Program-made: the position numbers and the translations under genes
Notes under the pieces: generated by a model
Seen by the model: the letters and a program-made list of their open reading frames with translations, nothing else
Told to the model about the DNA's origin: nothing
Databases searched by the model: none
DNA from: Auanema rhodensis
Lineage: Eukaryota; Nematoda; Chromadorea; Rhabditida; Rhabditidae
Length of the DNA stretch: 64,000 nucleotides
NCBI GenBank assembly: GCA_964057225.1
Contig: OZ059899.1
Location: 14,888,501-14,952,500, forward strand
Reading direction: 5' to 3'
Part shown: piece by piece, positions 12,196 through 25,169 of the stretch
Numbering within the stretch: position 1 is the first letter of the stretch
Layout of the letters: each line of letters starts with the position of its first letter

Positions 12196-15100
12196 TCATT
12201 TACTAAAATCAAATAAAAATAGTTTGAGATTGGGTATTCAGATGTGTAGAATCTGAATTTTCTGGTGAGATTCCGCTAGGTCTTCTGATTTTTCCGGAAA
12301 AGGGGTTTATACCGACTCCATCCACAAGATTTGTTCACAAAAAAGTTCAGGCTGTAGTCACGTTGTTCCCGGTGAATGATTGATTTCCTCAAAATTCATC
12401 TACTAAAATCAAAAAAAAATAGTTTGAGATTGGGTATTCAGATGTGTAGAATCTGAATTTTCTGGTGAGATTCCGCTAGGTCTTCTGATTTTTCCGGAAA
12501 AGGGGTTTATACCGACTCCATCCACAAGATTTGTTCACAAAAAAGTTCAGGCTGTAGTCACGTTGTTCCCGGTGAATGATTGATTTCCTCAAAATTCATC
12601 TACTAAAATCAAAAAAAAATAGTTTGAGATTGGGTATTCAGATGTGTAGAATCTGAATTTTCTGGTGAGATTCCGCTAGGTCTTCTGATTTTTCCGGAAA
12701 AGGGGTTTATACCGACTCCATCCACAAGATTTGTTCACAAAAAAGTTCAGGCTGTAGTCACGTTGTGCCCGGTGAATGATTGATTTCCTCAAAATTCATC
12801 TACTAAAATCAAATAAAAATAGTTTGAGATTGGGTATTCAGATGTGTAGAATCTGAATTTTCTGGTGAGATTCCGCTAGGTCTTCTGATTTTTCCGGAAA
12901 AGGGGTTTATACCGACTCCATCCACAAGATTTGTTCACAAAAAAGTTCAGGCTGTAGTCACGTTGTGCCCGGTGAATGATTGATTTCCTCAAAAATCATT
13001 TACTAAAATCAAATAAAAATAGTTTGAGATTGGGTATTCAGATGTGTAGAATCTGAATTTTCTGGTGAGATTCCGCTAGGTCTTCTGATTTTTCCGGAAA
13101 AGGGGTTTATACCGACTCCATCCACAAGATTTGTTCACAAAAAAGTTCAGGCTGTAGTCACGTTGTGCCCGGTGAATGATTGATTTCCTCAAAATTCATC
13201 TACTAAAATCAAATAAAAATAGTTTGAGATTGGGTATTCAGATGTGTAGAATCTGAAATTCCTGGTGAGATTTGGCTAGGTCTTCTGATTTTTCCGGAAA
13301 AGGGGTTTATACCGACTCCATCCACAAGATTTGTTCACAAAAAAGTTCAGGCTGTAGTCACGTTGTGCCCGGTGAATGATTGATTTCCTCAAAATTCATC
13401 TACTAAAATCAAATAAAAATAGTTTTAGATTGGGTATTCAGATGTGTAGAATCTGAAATTCCTGGTGAGATTTGGCTAGGTCTTCTGATTTTTCCGGAAA
13501 AGGGGTTTCACAGACTCCATCCACAAGATTTGTTCACAAAATAGTTCAGGCTGTAGTCACGTTGTGCCCGGTGAATGATTGATTTCCTCAAAAATCATTT
13601 ACTAAAATCAAATAAAAATAGTTTGAGATTGGGTATTCAGATGTGTAGAATCTGAATTTTCTGGTGAGATTCCGCTAGGTCTTCTGATTTTTCCGGAAAA
13701 GGGGTTTATACCGACTCCATCCACAAGATTTGTTCACAAAAAAGTTCAGGCTGTAGTCACGTTGTGCCCGGTGAATGATTGATTTCCTCAAAATTCATCT
13801 ACTAAAATCAAATAAAAATAGTTTGAGATTGGGTATTCAGATGTGTAGAATCTGAAATTCCTGGTGAGATTTGGCTAGGTCTTCTGATTTTTCCGGAAAA
13901 GGGGTTTATACCGACTCCATCCACAAGATTTGTTCACAAAAAAGTTCAGGCTGTAGTCACGTTGTGCCCGGTGAATGATTGATTTCCTCAAAATTCATCT
14001 ACTAAAATCAAATAAAAATAGTTTGAGATTGGGTATTCAGATGTGTAGAATCTGAATTTTCTGGTGAGATTCCGCTAGGTCTTCTGATTTTTCCGGAAAA
14101 GGGGTTTATACCGACTCCATCCACAAGATTTGTTCACAAAAAAGTTCAGGCTGTAGTCACGTTGTGCCCGGTGAATGATTGATTTCCTCAAAATTCATCT
14201 ACTAAAATCAAATAAAAATAGTTTGAGATTGGGTATTCAGATGTGTAGAATCTGAAATTCCTGGTGAGATTTGGCTAGGTCTTCTGATTTTTCCGGAAAA
14301 GGGGTTTATACCGACTCCATCCACAAGATTTGTTCACAAAAAAGTTCAGGCTGTAGTCACGTTGTGCCCGGTGAATGATTGATTTCCTCAAAATTCATCT
14401 ACTAAAATCAAATAAAAATAGTTTGAGATTGGGTATTCAGATGTGTAGAATCTGAAATTCCTGGTGAGATTTGGCTAGGTCTTCTGATATTTCCGGAAAA
14501 GGGGTTTCACAGACTCCATCCACAAGATTTGTTCACAAAAAAGTTCAGGCTGTAGTCACGTTGTGCCCGGTGAATGATTGATTTCCTCAAAATTCATCTA
14601 CTAAAATCAAATAAAAATAGTTTGAGATTGGGTATTCAGATGTGTAGAATCTGAAATTCCTGGTGAGATTTGGCTAGGTCTTCTGATTTTTCCGGAAAAG
14701 GGGTTTATACCGACTCCATCCACAAGATTTGTTCACAAAAAAGTTCAGGCTGTAGTCACGTTGTGCCCGGTGAATGATTGATTTCCTCAAAATTCATCTA
14801 CTAAAATCAAATAAAAATAGTTTGAGATTGGGTATTCAGATGTGTAGAATCTGAATTTTCTGGTGAGATTCGGCTAGATCTTCTGATATTTCCGGAAAAG
14901 GGGTTTATACCGACTCCATCCACAAGATTTGTTCACAAAAAAGTTCAGGCTGTAGTCACGTTGTGCCCGGTGAATGATTGATTTCCTCAAAATTCATCTA
15001 CTAAAATCAAATAAAAATAGTTTGAGATTGGGTATTCAGATGTGTAGAATCTGAAATTCCTGGTGAGATTTGGCTAGATCTTCTGATATTTCCGGAAAAG

Positions 15101-15229
15101 GGGTTTCACAGACTCCATCCACAAGATTTGTTCACAAAATAGTTCAGGCTGTAGTCACGTTGTGCCCGGTGAATGATTGATTTCCTCAAAAATCATTTAC
15201 TAAAATCAAATAAAAATAGTTTTAGATTA

Positions 15230-17040
15230 GGTATTCAGATGTGTAGAATCTGAATTTTCTGGTGAGATTCGGCTAGATCTTCTGATATTTCCGGAAAAGG
15301 GGTTTATACCGACTCCATCCACAAGATTTGTTCACAAAAAAGTTCAGGCTGTAGTCACGTTGTGCCCGGTGAATGATTGATTTCCTCAAAATTCATCTAC
15401 TAAAATCAAATAAAAATAGTTTGAGATTGGGTATTCAGATGTGTAGAATCTGAAATTCCTGGTGAGATTTGGCTAGATCTTCTGATATTTCCGGAAAAGG
15501 GGTTTATACAGACTCCATCCACAAGATTTGTTCACAAAAAAGTTCAGGCTGTAGTCACGTTGTGCCCGGTGAATGATTGATTTCCTCAAAATTCATCTAC
15601 TAAAATCAAATAAAAATAGTTTGAGATTGGGTATTCAGATGTGTAGAATCTGAAATTCCTTGTGAGATTTGGCTAGGTTTTCTGATTTTTCCGGAAAAGG
15701 GGTTTATACCGACTCCATCCACAAGATTTGTTCACAAAAAAGTTCAGGCTGTAGTCACGTTGTGCCCGGTGAATGATTGATTTCCTCAAAATTCATCTAC
15801 TAAAATCAAATAAAAATAGTTTGAGATTGGGTATTCAGATGTGTAGAATCTGAAATTCCTTGTGAGATTTGGCTAGGTTTTCTGATTTTTCCGGAAAAGG
15901 GGTTTATACAGACTCCATCCACAAGATTTGTTCACAAAAAAGTTCAGGCTGTAGTCACGTTGTGCCCGGTGAATGATTGATTTCCTCAAAATTCATCTAC
16001 TAAAATCAAATAAAAATAGTTTGAGATTGGGTATTCAGATGTGTAGAATCTGAAATTCCTGGTGAGATTTGGCTAGGTCTTCTGATTTTTCCGGAAAAGG
16101 GGTTTATACCGACTCCATCCACAAGATTTGTTCACAAAAAAGTTCAGGCTGTAGTCACGTTGTGCCCGGTGAATGATTGATTTCCTCAAAATTCATCTAC
16201 TAAAATCAAATAAAAATAGTTTTAGATTGGGTATTCAGATGTGTAGAATCTGAATTTTCTGGTGAGATTCGGCTAGATCTTCTGATATTTCCGGAAAAGG
16301 GGTTTATACCGACTCCATCCACAAGATTTGTTCACAAAAAAGTTCAGGCTGTAGTCACGTTGTGCCCGGTGAATGATTGATTTCCTCAAAATTCATCTAC
16401 TAAAATCAAATAAAAATAGTTTGAGATTGGGTATTCAGATGTGTAGAATCTGAAATTCCTGGTGAGATTTGGCTAGATCTTCTGATATTTCCGGAAAAGG
16501 GGTTTATACAGACTCCATCCACAAGATTTGTTCACAAAAAAGTTCAGGCTGTAGTCACGTTGTGCCCGGTGAATGATTGATTTCCTCAAAATTCATCTAC
16601 TAAAATCAAATAAAAATAGTTTGAGATTGGGTATTCAGATGTGTAGAATCTGAAATTCCTTGTGAGATTTGGCTAGGTTTTCTGATTTTTCCGGAAAAGG
16701 GGTTTATACCGACTCCATCCACAAGATTTGTTCACAAAAAAGTTCAGGCTGTAGTCACGTTGTGCCCGGTGAATGATTGATTTCCTCAAAATTCATCTAC
16801 TAAAATCAAATAAAAATAGTTTGAGATTGGGTATTCAGATGTGTAGAATCTGAAATTCCTTGTGAGATTTGGCTAGGTTTTCTGATTTTTCCGGAAAAGG
16901 GGTTTATACAGACTCCATCCACAAGATTTGTTCACAAAAAAGTTCAGGCTGTAGTCACGTTGTGCCCGGTGAATGATTGATTTCCTCAAAATTCATCTAC
17001 TAAAATCAAATAAAAATAGTTTGAGATTGGGTATTCAGAT
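15230..17040 (+). repeat. 1-kb five-monomer duplication in the satellite
   Basis: Monomers beginning near 15241, 15441, 15641 and 15841 have the same variants as those near 16241, 16441, 16641 and 16841: cggctagatc with gatattt; tggctagatc with tacagact; ccttgtgag with ggttttctg and taccgact; and the same with tacagact. The offset is exactly 1000 bp. A separate 800-bp duplication follows, in which the catgttg plus cctctaaatt monomer near 17150 recurs near 17950. Confidence 0.8.
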
Positions 17041-20000
17041 GTGTAGAATCTGAAATTCCTGGTGAGATTTGGCTAGGTTTTCTGATTTTTCCGGAAAAGG
17101 GGTTTATACCGACTCCATCCACAAGATTTGTTCACAAAAAAGTTCAGGCTGTAGTCATGTTGTGCCCGGTGAATGATTGATTTCCTCTAAATTCATCTAC
17201 TAAAATCAAATAAAAATAGTTTTAGATTGGGTATTCAGATGTGTAGAATCTGAAATTCCTGGTGAGATTTGGCTAGGTTTTCTGATTTTTCCGGAAAAGG
17301 AGTTTATACCGACTCCATCCACAAGATTTGTTCACAAAAAAGTTCAGGCTGTAGTCACGTTGTGCCCGGTGAATGATTGATTTCCTCAAAATTCATTTAC
17401 TAAAATCAAATAAAAATAGTTTTAGATTGGGTATTCAGATGTGTAGAATCTGAAATTCCTGGTGAGATTTGGCTAGGTTTTCTGATTTTTCCGGAAAAGG
17501 AGTTTATACCGACTCCATCCACAAGATTTGTTCACAAAAAAGTTCAGGCTGTAGTCACGTTGTGCCCGGTGAATGATTGATTTCCTCAAAATTCATTTAC
17601 TAAAATCAAATAAAAATAGTTTTAGATTGGGTATTCAGATGTGTAGAATCTGAAATTCCTGGTGAGATTTGGCTAGGTTTTCTGATTTTTCCGGAAAAGG
17701 AGTTTATACCGACTCCATCCACAAGATTTGTTCACAAAAAAGTTCAGGCTGTAGTCACGTTGTGCCCGGTGAATGATTGATTTCCTCAAAATTCATCTAC
17801 TAAAATCAAATAAAAATAGTTTGAGATTGGGTATTCAGATGTGTAGAATCTGAAATTCCTGGTGAGATTTGGCTAGGTTTTCTGATTTTTCCGGAAAAGG
17901 GGTTTATACCGACTCCATCCACAAGATTTGTTCACAAAAAAGTTCAGGCTGTAGTCATGTTGTGCCCGGTGAATGATTGATTTCCTCTAAATTCATCTAC
18001 TAAAATCAAATAAAAATAGTTTTAGATTGGGTATTCAGATGTGTAGAATCTGAAATTCCTGGTGAGATTTGGCTAGGTTTTCTGATTTTTCCGGAAAAGG
18101 AGTTTATACCGACTCCATCCACAAGATTTGTTCACAAAAAAGTTCAGGCTGTAGTCACGTTGTGCCCGGTGAATGATTGATTTCCTCAAAATTCATCTAC
18201 TAAAATCAAATAAAAATAGTTTTAGATTGGGTATTCAGATGTGTAGAATCTGAAATTCCTGGTGAGATTTGGCTAGGTTTTCTGATTTTTCCGGAAAAGG
18301 AGTTTATACCGACTCCATCCACAAGATTTGTTCACAAAAAAGTTCAGGCTGTAGTCACGTTGTGCCCGGTGAATGATTGATTTCCTCAAAATTCATCTAC
18401 TAAAATCAAAAAAAAAATAGTTTTAGATTGGGTATTCAGATGTGTAGAATCTGAATTTCGTGGTGAGATTTGGGTAGGTCTTCTGCTTTTTCCGGAAAAG
18501 GAGTTTATACCGACTCCATCCACAAGATTTGTTCACAAAAAAGTTCAGGCTGTAGTCACGTTGTGCCCGGTGAATGATTGATTTCCTCAAAATTCATCTA
18601 CTAAAATCAAATAAAAATAGTTTTAGATTGGGTATTCAGATGTGTAGAATCTGAATTTCGTGGTGAGATTTGGGTAGGTCTTCTGCTTTTTCCGGAAAAG
18701 GAGTTTATACCGACTCCATCCACAAGATTTGTTCACAAAAAAGTTCAGGCTGTAGTCACGTTGTGCCCGGTGAATGATTGATTTCCTCAAAATTCATCTA
18801 CTAAAATCAAATAAAAATAGTTTTAGATTGGGTATTCAGATGTGTAGAATCTGAAATTCCTGGTGAGATTTGGCTAGGTTTTCTGATTTTTCCGGAAAAG
18901 GAGTTTATACCGACTCCATCCACAAGATTTGTTCACAAAAAAGTTCAGGCTGTAGTCACGTTGTGCCCGGTGAATGATTGATTTCCTCAAAATTCATCTA
19001 CTAAAATCAAATAAAAATAGTTTTAGATTGGGTATTCAGATGTGTAGAATCTGAATTTTCTGGTGAGATTCGGCTAGGTCTTCTGATTTTTCCGGAAAAG
19101 AGGTTTATACCGACTCCATCCACAAGATTTGTTCACAAAAAAGTTCAGGCTGTAGTCACGTTGTACCCGGTGAATGATTGATTTCCTCAAAATTCATCTA
19201 CTAAAATCAAAAAAAAATAGTTTTAGATTGGGTATTCAGATCTGTAGAATCTGAATTTCCTGGTGAGATTCGGCTAGGTTTTCTGATTTTTCCGGAAAAG
19301 GAGTTTATACCGACTCCATCCACAAGATTTGTTCACAAAAAAGTTCAGGCTGTAGTCACGTTGTTCCCGGTGAATGATTGATTTCCTCAAAATTCATCTA
19401 CTAAAATCAAATAAAAATAGTTTGAGATGGGGTATTCAGATGTGTAGAATCTGAATTTCCTGGTGAGATTCGGCTAGGTTTTCTGATTTTTCCGGAAAAG
19501 GAGTTTATACCGACTCCATCCACAAGATTTGTTCACAAAAAAGTTCAGGCTGTAGTCACGTTGTTCCCGGTGAATGATTGATTTCCTCAAAATTCATCTA
19601 CTAAAATCAAATAAAAATAGTTTGAGATGGGGTATTCAGATGTGTAGAATCTGAAATTCCTGGTGAGATTTGGATACGTCTTCTGATTTTTCCGGAAAAG
19701 GGGTTTATACAGACTCCATCCACAAGATTTGTTCACAAAAAAGTTCAGGCTGTAGTCACGTTGTTCCCGGTGAATGATTGATTTCCTCAAAATTCATCTA
19801 CTAAAATCAAATAAAAATAGTTTGAGATGGGGTATTCAGATGTGTAGAATCTGAAATTCCTGGTGAGATTTGGATACGTCTTCTGATTTTTCCGGAAAAG
19901 GGGTTTATACAGACTCCATCCACAAGATTTGTTCACAAAAAAGTTCAGGCTGTAGTCACGTTGTGCCCGGTGAATGATTGATTTCCTCAAAATTCATCTA

Positions 20001-20189
20001 CTAAAATCAAATAAAAATAGTTTGAGATGGGGTATTCAGATGTGTAGAATCTGAAATTCCTGGTGAGATTTGGATACGTCTTCTGATTTTTCCGGAAAAG
20101 GGGTTTATACAGACTCCATCCACAAGATTTGTTCACAAAAAAGTTCAGGCTGTAGTCACGTTGTGCCCGGTGAATGATTGATTTCCTCA

Positions 20190-21200
20190 AAATTCATCTA
20201 CTAAAATCAAAAAAAAAATAGTTTTAGATTGGGTATTCAGATGTGTAGAATCTGAATTTCCTGGTGAGATTTGGGTAGGTCTTCTGATTTTTCCGGAAAA
20301 GGGGTTTATACAGACTCCATCCACAAGATTTGTTCACAAAAAAGTTCAGGCTGTAGTCACGTTGTGCCCGGTGAATGATTGATTTCCTCAAAATTCTTCT
20401 ACTAAAATCAAATAAAAATAGTTTGAGATTGGGTATTCAGATGTGTAGAATCTGAAATTCCTGGTGAGATTTGGATACGTCTTCTGATTTTTCCGGAAAA
20501 GGGGTTTATACAGACTCCATCCACAAGATTTGTTCACAAAAAAGTTCAGGCTGTAGTCACGTTGTGCCCGGTGAATGATTGATTTCCTCAAAATTCATCT
20601 ACTAAAATCAAAAAAAAATAGTTTTAGATTGGGTATTCAGATGTGTAGAATCTGAATTTCCTGGTGAGATTTGGGTAGGTCTTCTGATTTTTCCGGAAAA
20701 GGGGTTTATACAGACTCCATCCACAAGATTTGTTCACAAAAAAGTTCAGGCTGTAGTCACGTTGTGCCCGGTGAATGATTGATTTCCTCAAAATTCTTCT
20801 ACTAAAATCAAATAAAAATAGTTTGAGATTGGGTATTCAGATGTGTAGAATCTGAAATTCCTGGTGAGATTTGGATACGTCTTCTGATTTTTCCGGAAAA
20901 GGGGTTTATACAGACTCCATCCACAAGATTTGTTCACAAAAAAGTTCAGGCTGTAGTCACGTTGTGCCCGGTGAATGATTGATTTCCTCAAAATTCATCT
21001 ACTAAAATCAAAAAAAAAATAGTTTTAGATTGGGTATTCAGATGTGTAGAATCTGAATTTCCTGGTGAGATTTGGGTAGGTCTTCTGATTTTTCCGGAAA
21101 AGGGGTTTATACAGACTCCATCCACAAGATTTGTTCACAAAAAAGTTCAGGCTGTAGTCACGTTGTGCCCGGTGAATGATTGATTTCCTCAAAATTCATC
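20190..21200 (+). repeat. 400-bp dimeric higher-order repeat in the satellite
   Basis: Two monomer types alternate. One has ttttagatt...tttgggtagg with a long A-run, and the other has ttgagatt...tttggatacg with an aaattcttc junction on its left. They appear near 20220, 20420, 20620, 20820 and 21020. Related dimers and trimers continue irregularly to 25.2 kb. Confidence 0.8.
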
Positions 21201-24200
21201 TACTAAAATCAAAAAAAAAATAGTTTTAGATTGGGTATTCAGATGTGTAGAATCTGAAATTCCTGGTGAGATTCGGCTAGATCTTCTGATATTTCCGGAA
21301 AAGGGGTTTATACAGACTCCATCCACAAGATTTGTTCACAAAAAAGTTCAGGCTGTAGTCACGTTGTGCCCGGTGAATGATTGATTTCCTCAAAAATCAT
21401 TTACTAAAATCAAATAAAAATAGTTTGAGATGGGGTATTCAGATGTGTAGAATCTGAAATTCCTGGTGAGATTTGGATACGTCTTCTGATTTTTCCGGAA
21501 AAGGGGTTTATACAGACTCCATCCACAAGATTTGTTCACAAAAAAGTTCAGGCTGTAGTCACGTTGTGCCCGGTGAATGATTGATTTCCTCAAAATTCAT
21601 CTACTAAAATCAAAAAAAAAATAGTTTTAGATTGGGTATTCAGATGTGTAGAATCTGAATTTCCTGGTGAGATTTGGGTAGGTCTTCTGATATTTCCGGA
21701 AAAGGGGTTTATACAGACTCCATCCACAAGATTTGTTCACAAAAAAGTTCAGGCTGTAGTCACGTTGTGCCCGGTGAATGATTGATTTCCTCAAAAATCA
21801 TTTACTAAAATCAAATAAAAATAGTTTGAGATGGGGTATTCAGATGTGTAGAATCTGAAATTCCTGGTGAGATTTGGATACGTCTTCTGATTTTTCCGGA
21901 AAAGGGGTTTATACAGACTCCATCCACAAGATTTGTTCACAAAAAAGTTCAGGCTGTAGTCACGTTGTGCCCGGTGAATGATTGATTTCCTCAAAAATCA
22001 TTTACTAAAATCAAAAAAAAAAATAGTTTTAGATTGGGTATTCAGATGTGTAGAATCTGAAATTCCTGGTGAGATTCGGCTAGATCTTCTGATATTTCCG
22101 GAAAAGGGGTTTATACAGACTCCATCCACAAGATTTGTTCACAAAAAAGTTCAGGCTGTAGTCACGTTGTGCCCGGTGAATGATTGATTTCCTCAAAATT
22201 CATCTACTAAAATCAAAAAAAAAATAGTTTTAGATTGGGTATTCAGATGTGTAGAATCTGAATTTCCTGGTGAGATTTGGGTAGGTCTTCTGATTTTTCC
22301 GGAAAAGGGGTTTATACAGACTCCATCCACAAGATTTGTTCACAAAAAAGTTCAGGCTGTAGTCACGTTGTGCCCGGTGAATGATTGATTTCCTCAAAAT
22401 TCATCTACTAAAATCAAAAAAAAAATAGTTTTAGATTGGGTATTCAGATGTGTAGAATCTGAAATTCCTGGTGAGATTCGGCTAGATCTTCTGATATTTC
22501 CGGAAAAGGGGTTTATACAGACTCCATCCACAAGATTTGTTCACAAAAAAGTTCAGGCTGTAGTCACGTTGTGCCCGGTGAATGATTGATTTCCTCAAAA
22601 ATCATTTACTAAAATCAAATAAAAATAGTTTGAGATGGGGTATTCAGATGTGTAGAATCTGAATTTTCTGGTGAGATTTGGATACGTCTTCTGATTTTTC
22701 CGGAAAAGGGGTTTATACAGACTCCATCCACAAGATTTGTTCACAAAAAAGTTCAGGCTGTAGTCACGTTGTGCCCGGTGAATGATTGATTTCCTCAAAA
22801 TTCATCTACTAAAATCAAAAAAAAAATAGTTTTAGATTGGGTATTCAGATGTGTAGAATCTGAATTTCCTGGTGAGATTTGGGTAGGTCTTCTGATTTTT
22901 CCGGAAAAGGGGTTTATACAGACTCCATCCACAAGATTTGTTCACAAAAAAGTTCAGGCTGTAGTCACGTTGTGCCCGGTGAATGATTGATTTCCTCAAA
23001 ATTCTTCTACTAAAATCAAATAAAAATAGTTTGAGATTGGGTATTCAGATGTGTAGAATCTGAAATTCCTGGTGAGATTTGGATACGTCTTCTGATTTTT
23101 CCGGAAAAGGGGTTTATACAGACTCCATCCACAAGATTTGTTCACAAAAAAGTTCAGGCTGTAGTCACGTTGTGCCCGGTGAATGATTGATTTCCTCAAA
23201 ATTCATCTACTAAAATCAAAAAAAAAATAGTTTTAGATTGGGTATTCAGATGTGTAGAATCTGAAATTCCTGGTGAGATTCGGCTAGATCTTCTGATATT
23301 TCCGGAAAAGGGGTTTATACAGACTCCATCCACAAGATTTGTTCACAAAAAAGTTCAGGCTGTAGTCACGTTGTGCCCGGTGAATGATTGATTTCCTCAA
23401 AATTCTTCTACTAAAATCAAATAAAAATAGTTTGAGATTGGGTATTCAGATGTGTAGAATCTGAAATTCCTGGTGAGATTTGGATACGTCTTCTGATTTT
23501 TCCGGAAAAGGGGTTTATACAGACTCCATCCACAAGATTTGTTCACAAAAAAGTTCAGGCTGTAGTCACGTTGTGCCCGGTGAATGATTGATTTCCTCAA
23601 AATTCATCTACTAAAATCAAAAAAAAAATAGTTTTAGATTGGGTATTCAGATGTGTAGAATCTGAATTTCCTGGTGAGATTTGGGTAGGTCTTCTGATTT
23701 TTCCGGAAAAGGGGTTTATACAGACTCCATCCACAAGATTTGTTCACAAAAAAGTTCAGGCTGTAGTCACGTTGTGCCCGGTGAATGATTGATTTCCTCA
23801 AAATTCTTCTACTAAAATCAAATAAAAATAGTTTGAGATTGGGTTTTCAGATGTGTAGAATCTGAAATTCCTGGTGAGATTCGGCTAGATCTTCTGATAT
23901 TTCCGGAAAAGGGGTTTATACAGACTCCATCCACAAGATTTGTTCACAAAAAAGTTCAGGCTGTAGTCACGTTGTGCCCGGTGAATGATTGATTTCCTCA
24001 AAATTCTTCTACTAAAATCAAATAAAAATAGTTTGAGATTGGGTTTTCAGATGTGTAGAATCTGAAATTCCTGGTGAGATTCGGCTAGATCTTCTGATAT
24101 TTCCGGAAAAGGGGTTTATACAGACTCCATCCACAAGATTTGTTCACAAAAAAGTTCAGGCTGTAGTCACGTTGTGCCCGGTGAATGATTGATTTCCTCA

Positions 24201-25169
24201 AAATTCATCTACTAAAATCAAAAAAAAAATAGTTTTAGATTGGGTATTCAGATGTGTAGAATCTGAAATTCCTGGTGAGATTCGGCTAGATCTTCTGATA
24301 TTTCCGGAAAAGGGGTTTATACAGACTCCATCCACAAGATTTGTTCACAAAAAAGTTCAGGCTGTAGTCACGTTGTGCCCGGTGAATGATTGATTTCCTC
24401 AAAAATCATTTACTAAAATCAAATAAAAATAGTTTGAGATGGGGTATTCAGATGTGTAGAATCTGAAATTCCTGGTGAGATTTGGATACGTCTTCTGATT
24501 TTTCCGGAAAAGGGGTTTATACAGACTCCATCCACAAGATTTGTTCACAAAAAAGTTCAGGCTGTAGTCACGTTGTGCCCGGTGAATGATTGATTTCCTC
24601 AAAATTCTTCTACTAAAATCAAATAAAAATAGTTTGAGATTGGGTATTCAGATGTGTAGAATCTGAAATTCCTGGTGAGATTTGGATACCTCTTCTGATT
24701 TTTCCGGAAAAGGGGTTTATACAGACTCCATCCACAAGATTTGTTCACAAAAAAGTTCAGGCTGTAGTCACGTTGTGCCCGGTGAATGATTGATTTCCTC
24801 AAAATTCATCTACTAAAATCAAAAAAAAAATAGTTTTAGATTGGGTATTCAGATGTGTAGAATCTGAATTTCCTGGTGAGATTTGGGTAGGTCTTCTGAT
24901 TTTTCCGGAAAAGGGGTTTATACAGACTCCATCCACAAGATTTGTTCACAAAAAAGTTCAGGCTGTAGTCACGTTGTGCCCGGTGAATGATTGATTTCCT
25001 CAAAATTCTTCTACTAAAATCAAATAAAAATAGTTTGAGATTGGGTATTCAGATGTGTAGAATCTGAAATTCCTGGTGAGATTCGGCTAGATCTTCTGAT
25101 ATTTCCGGAAAAGGGGTTTATACAGACTCCATCCACAAGATTTGTTCACAAAAAAGTTCAGGCTGTAGT

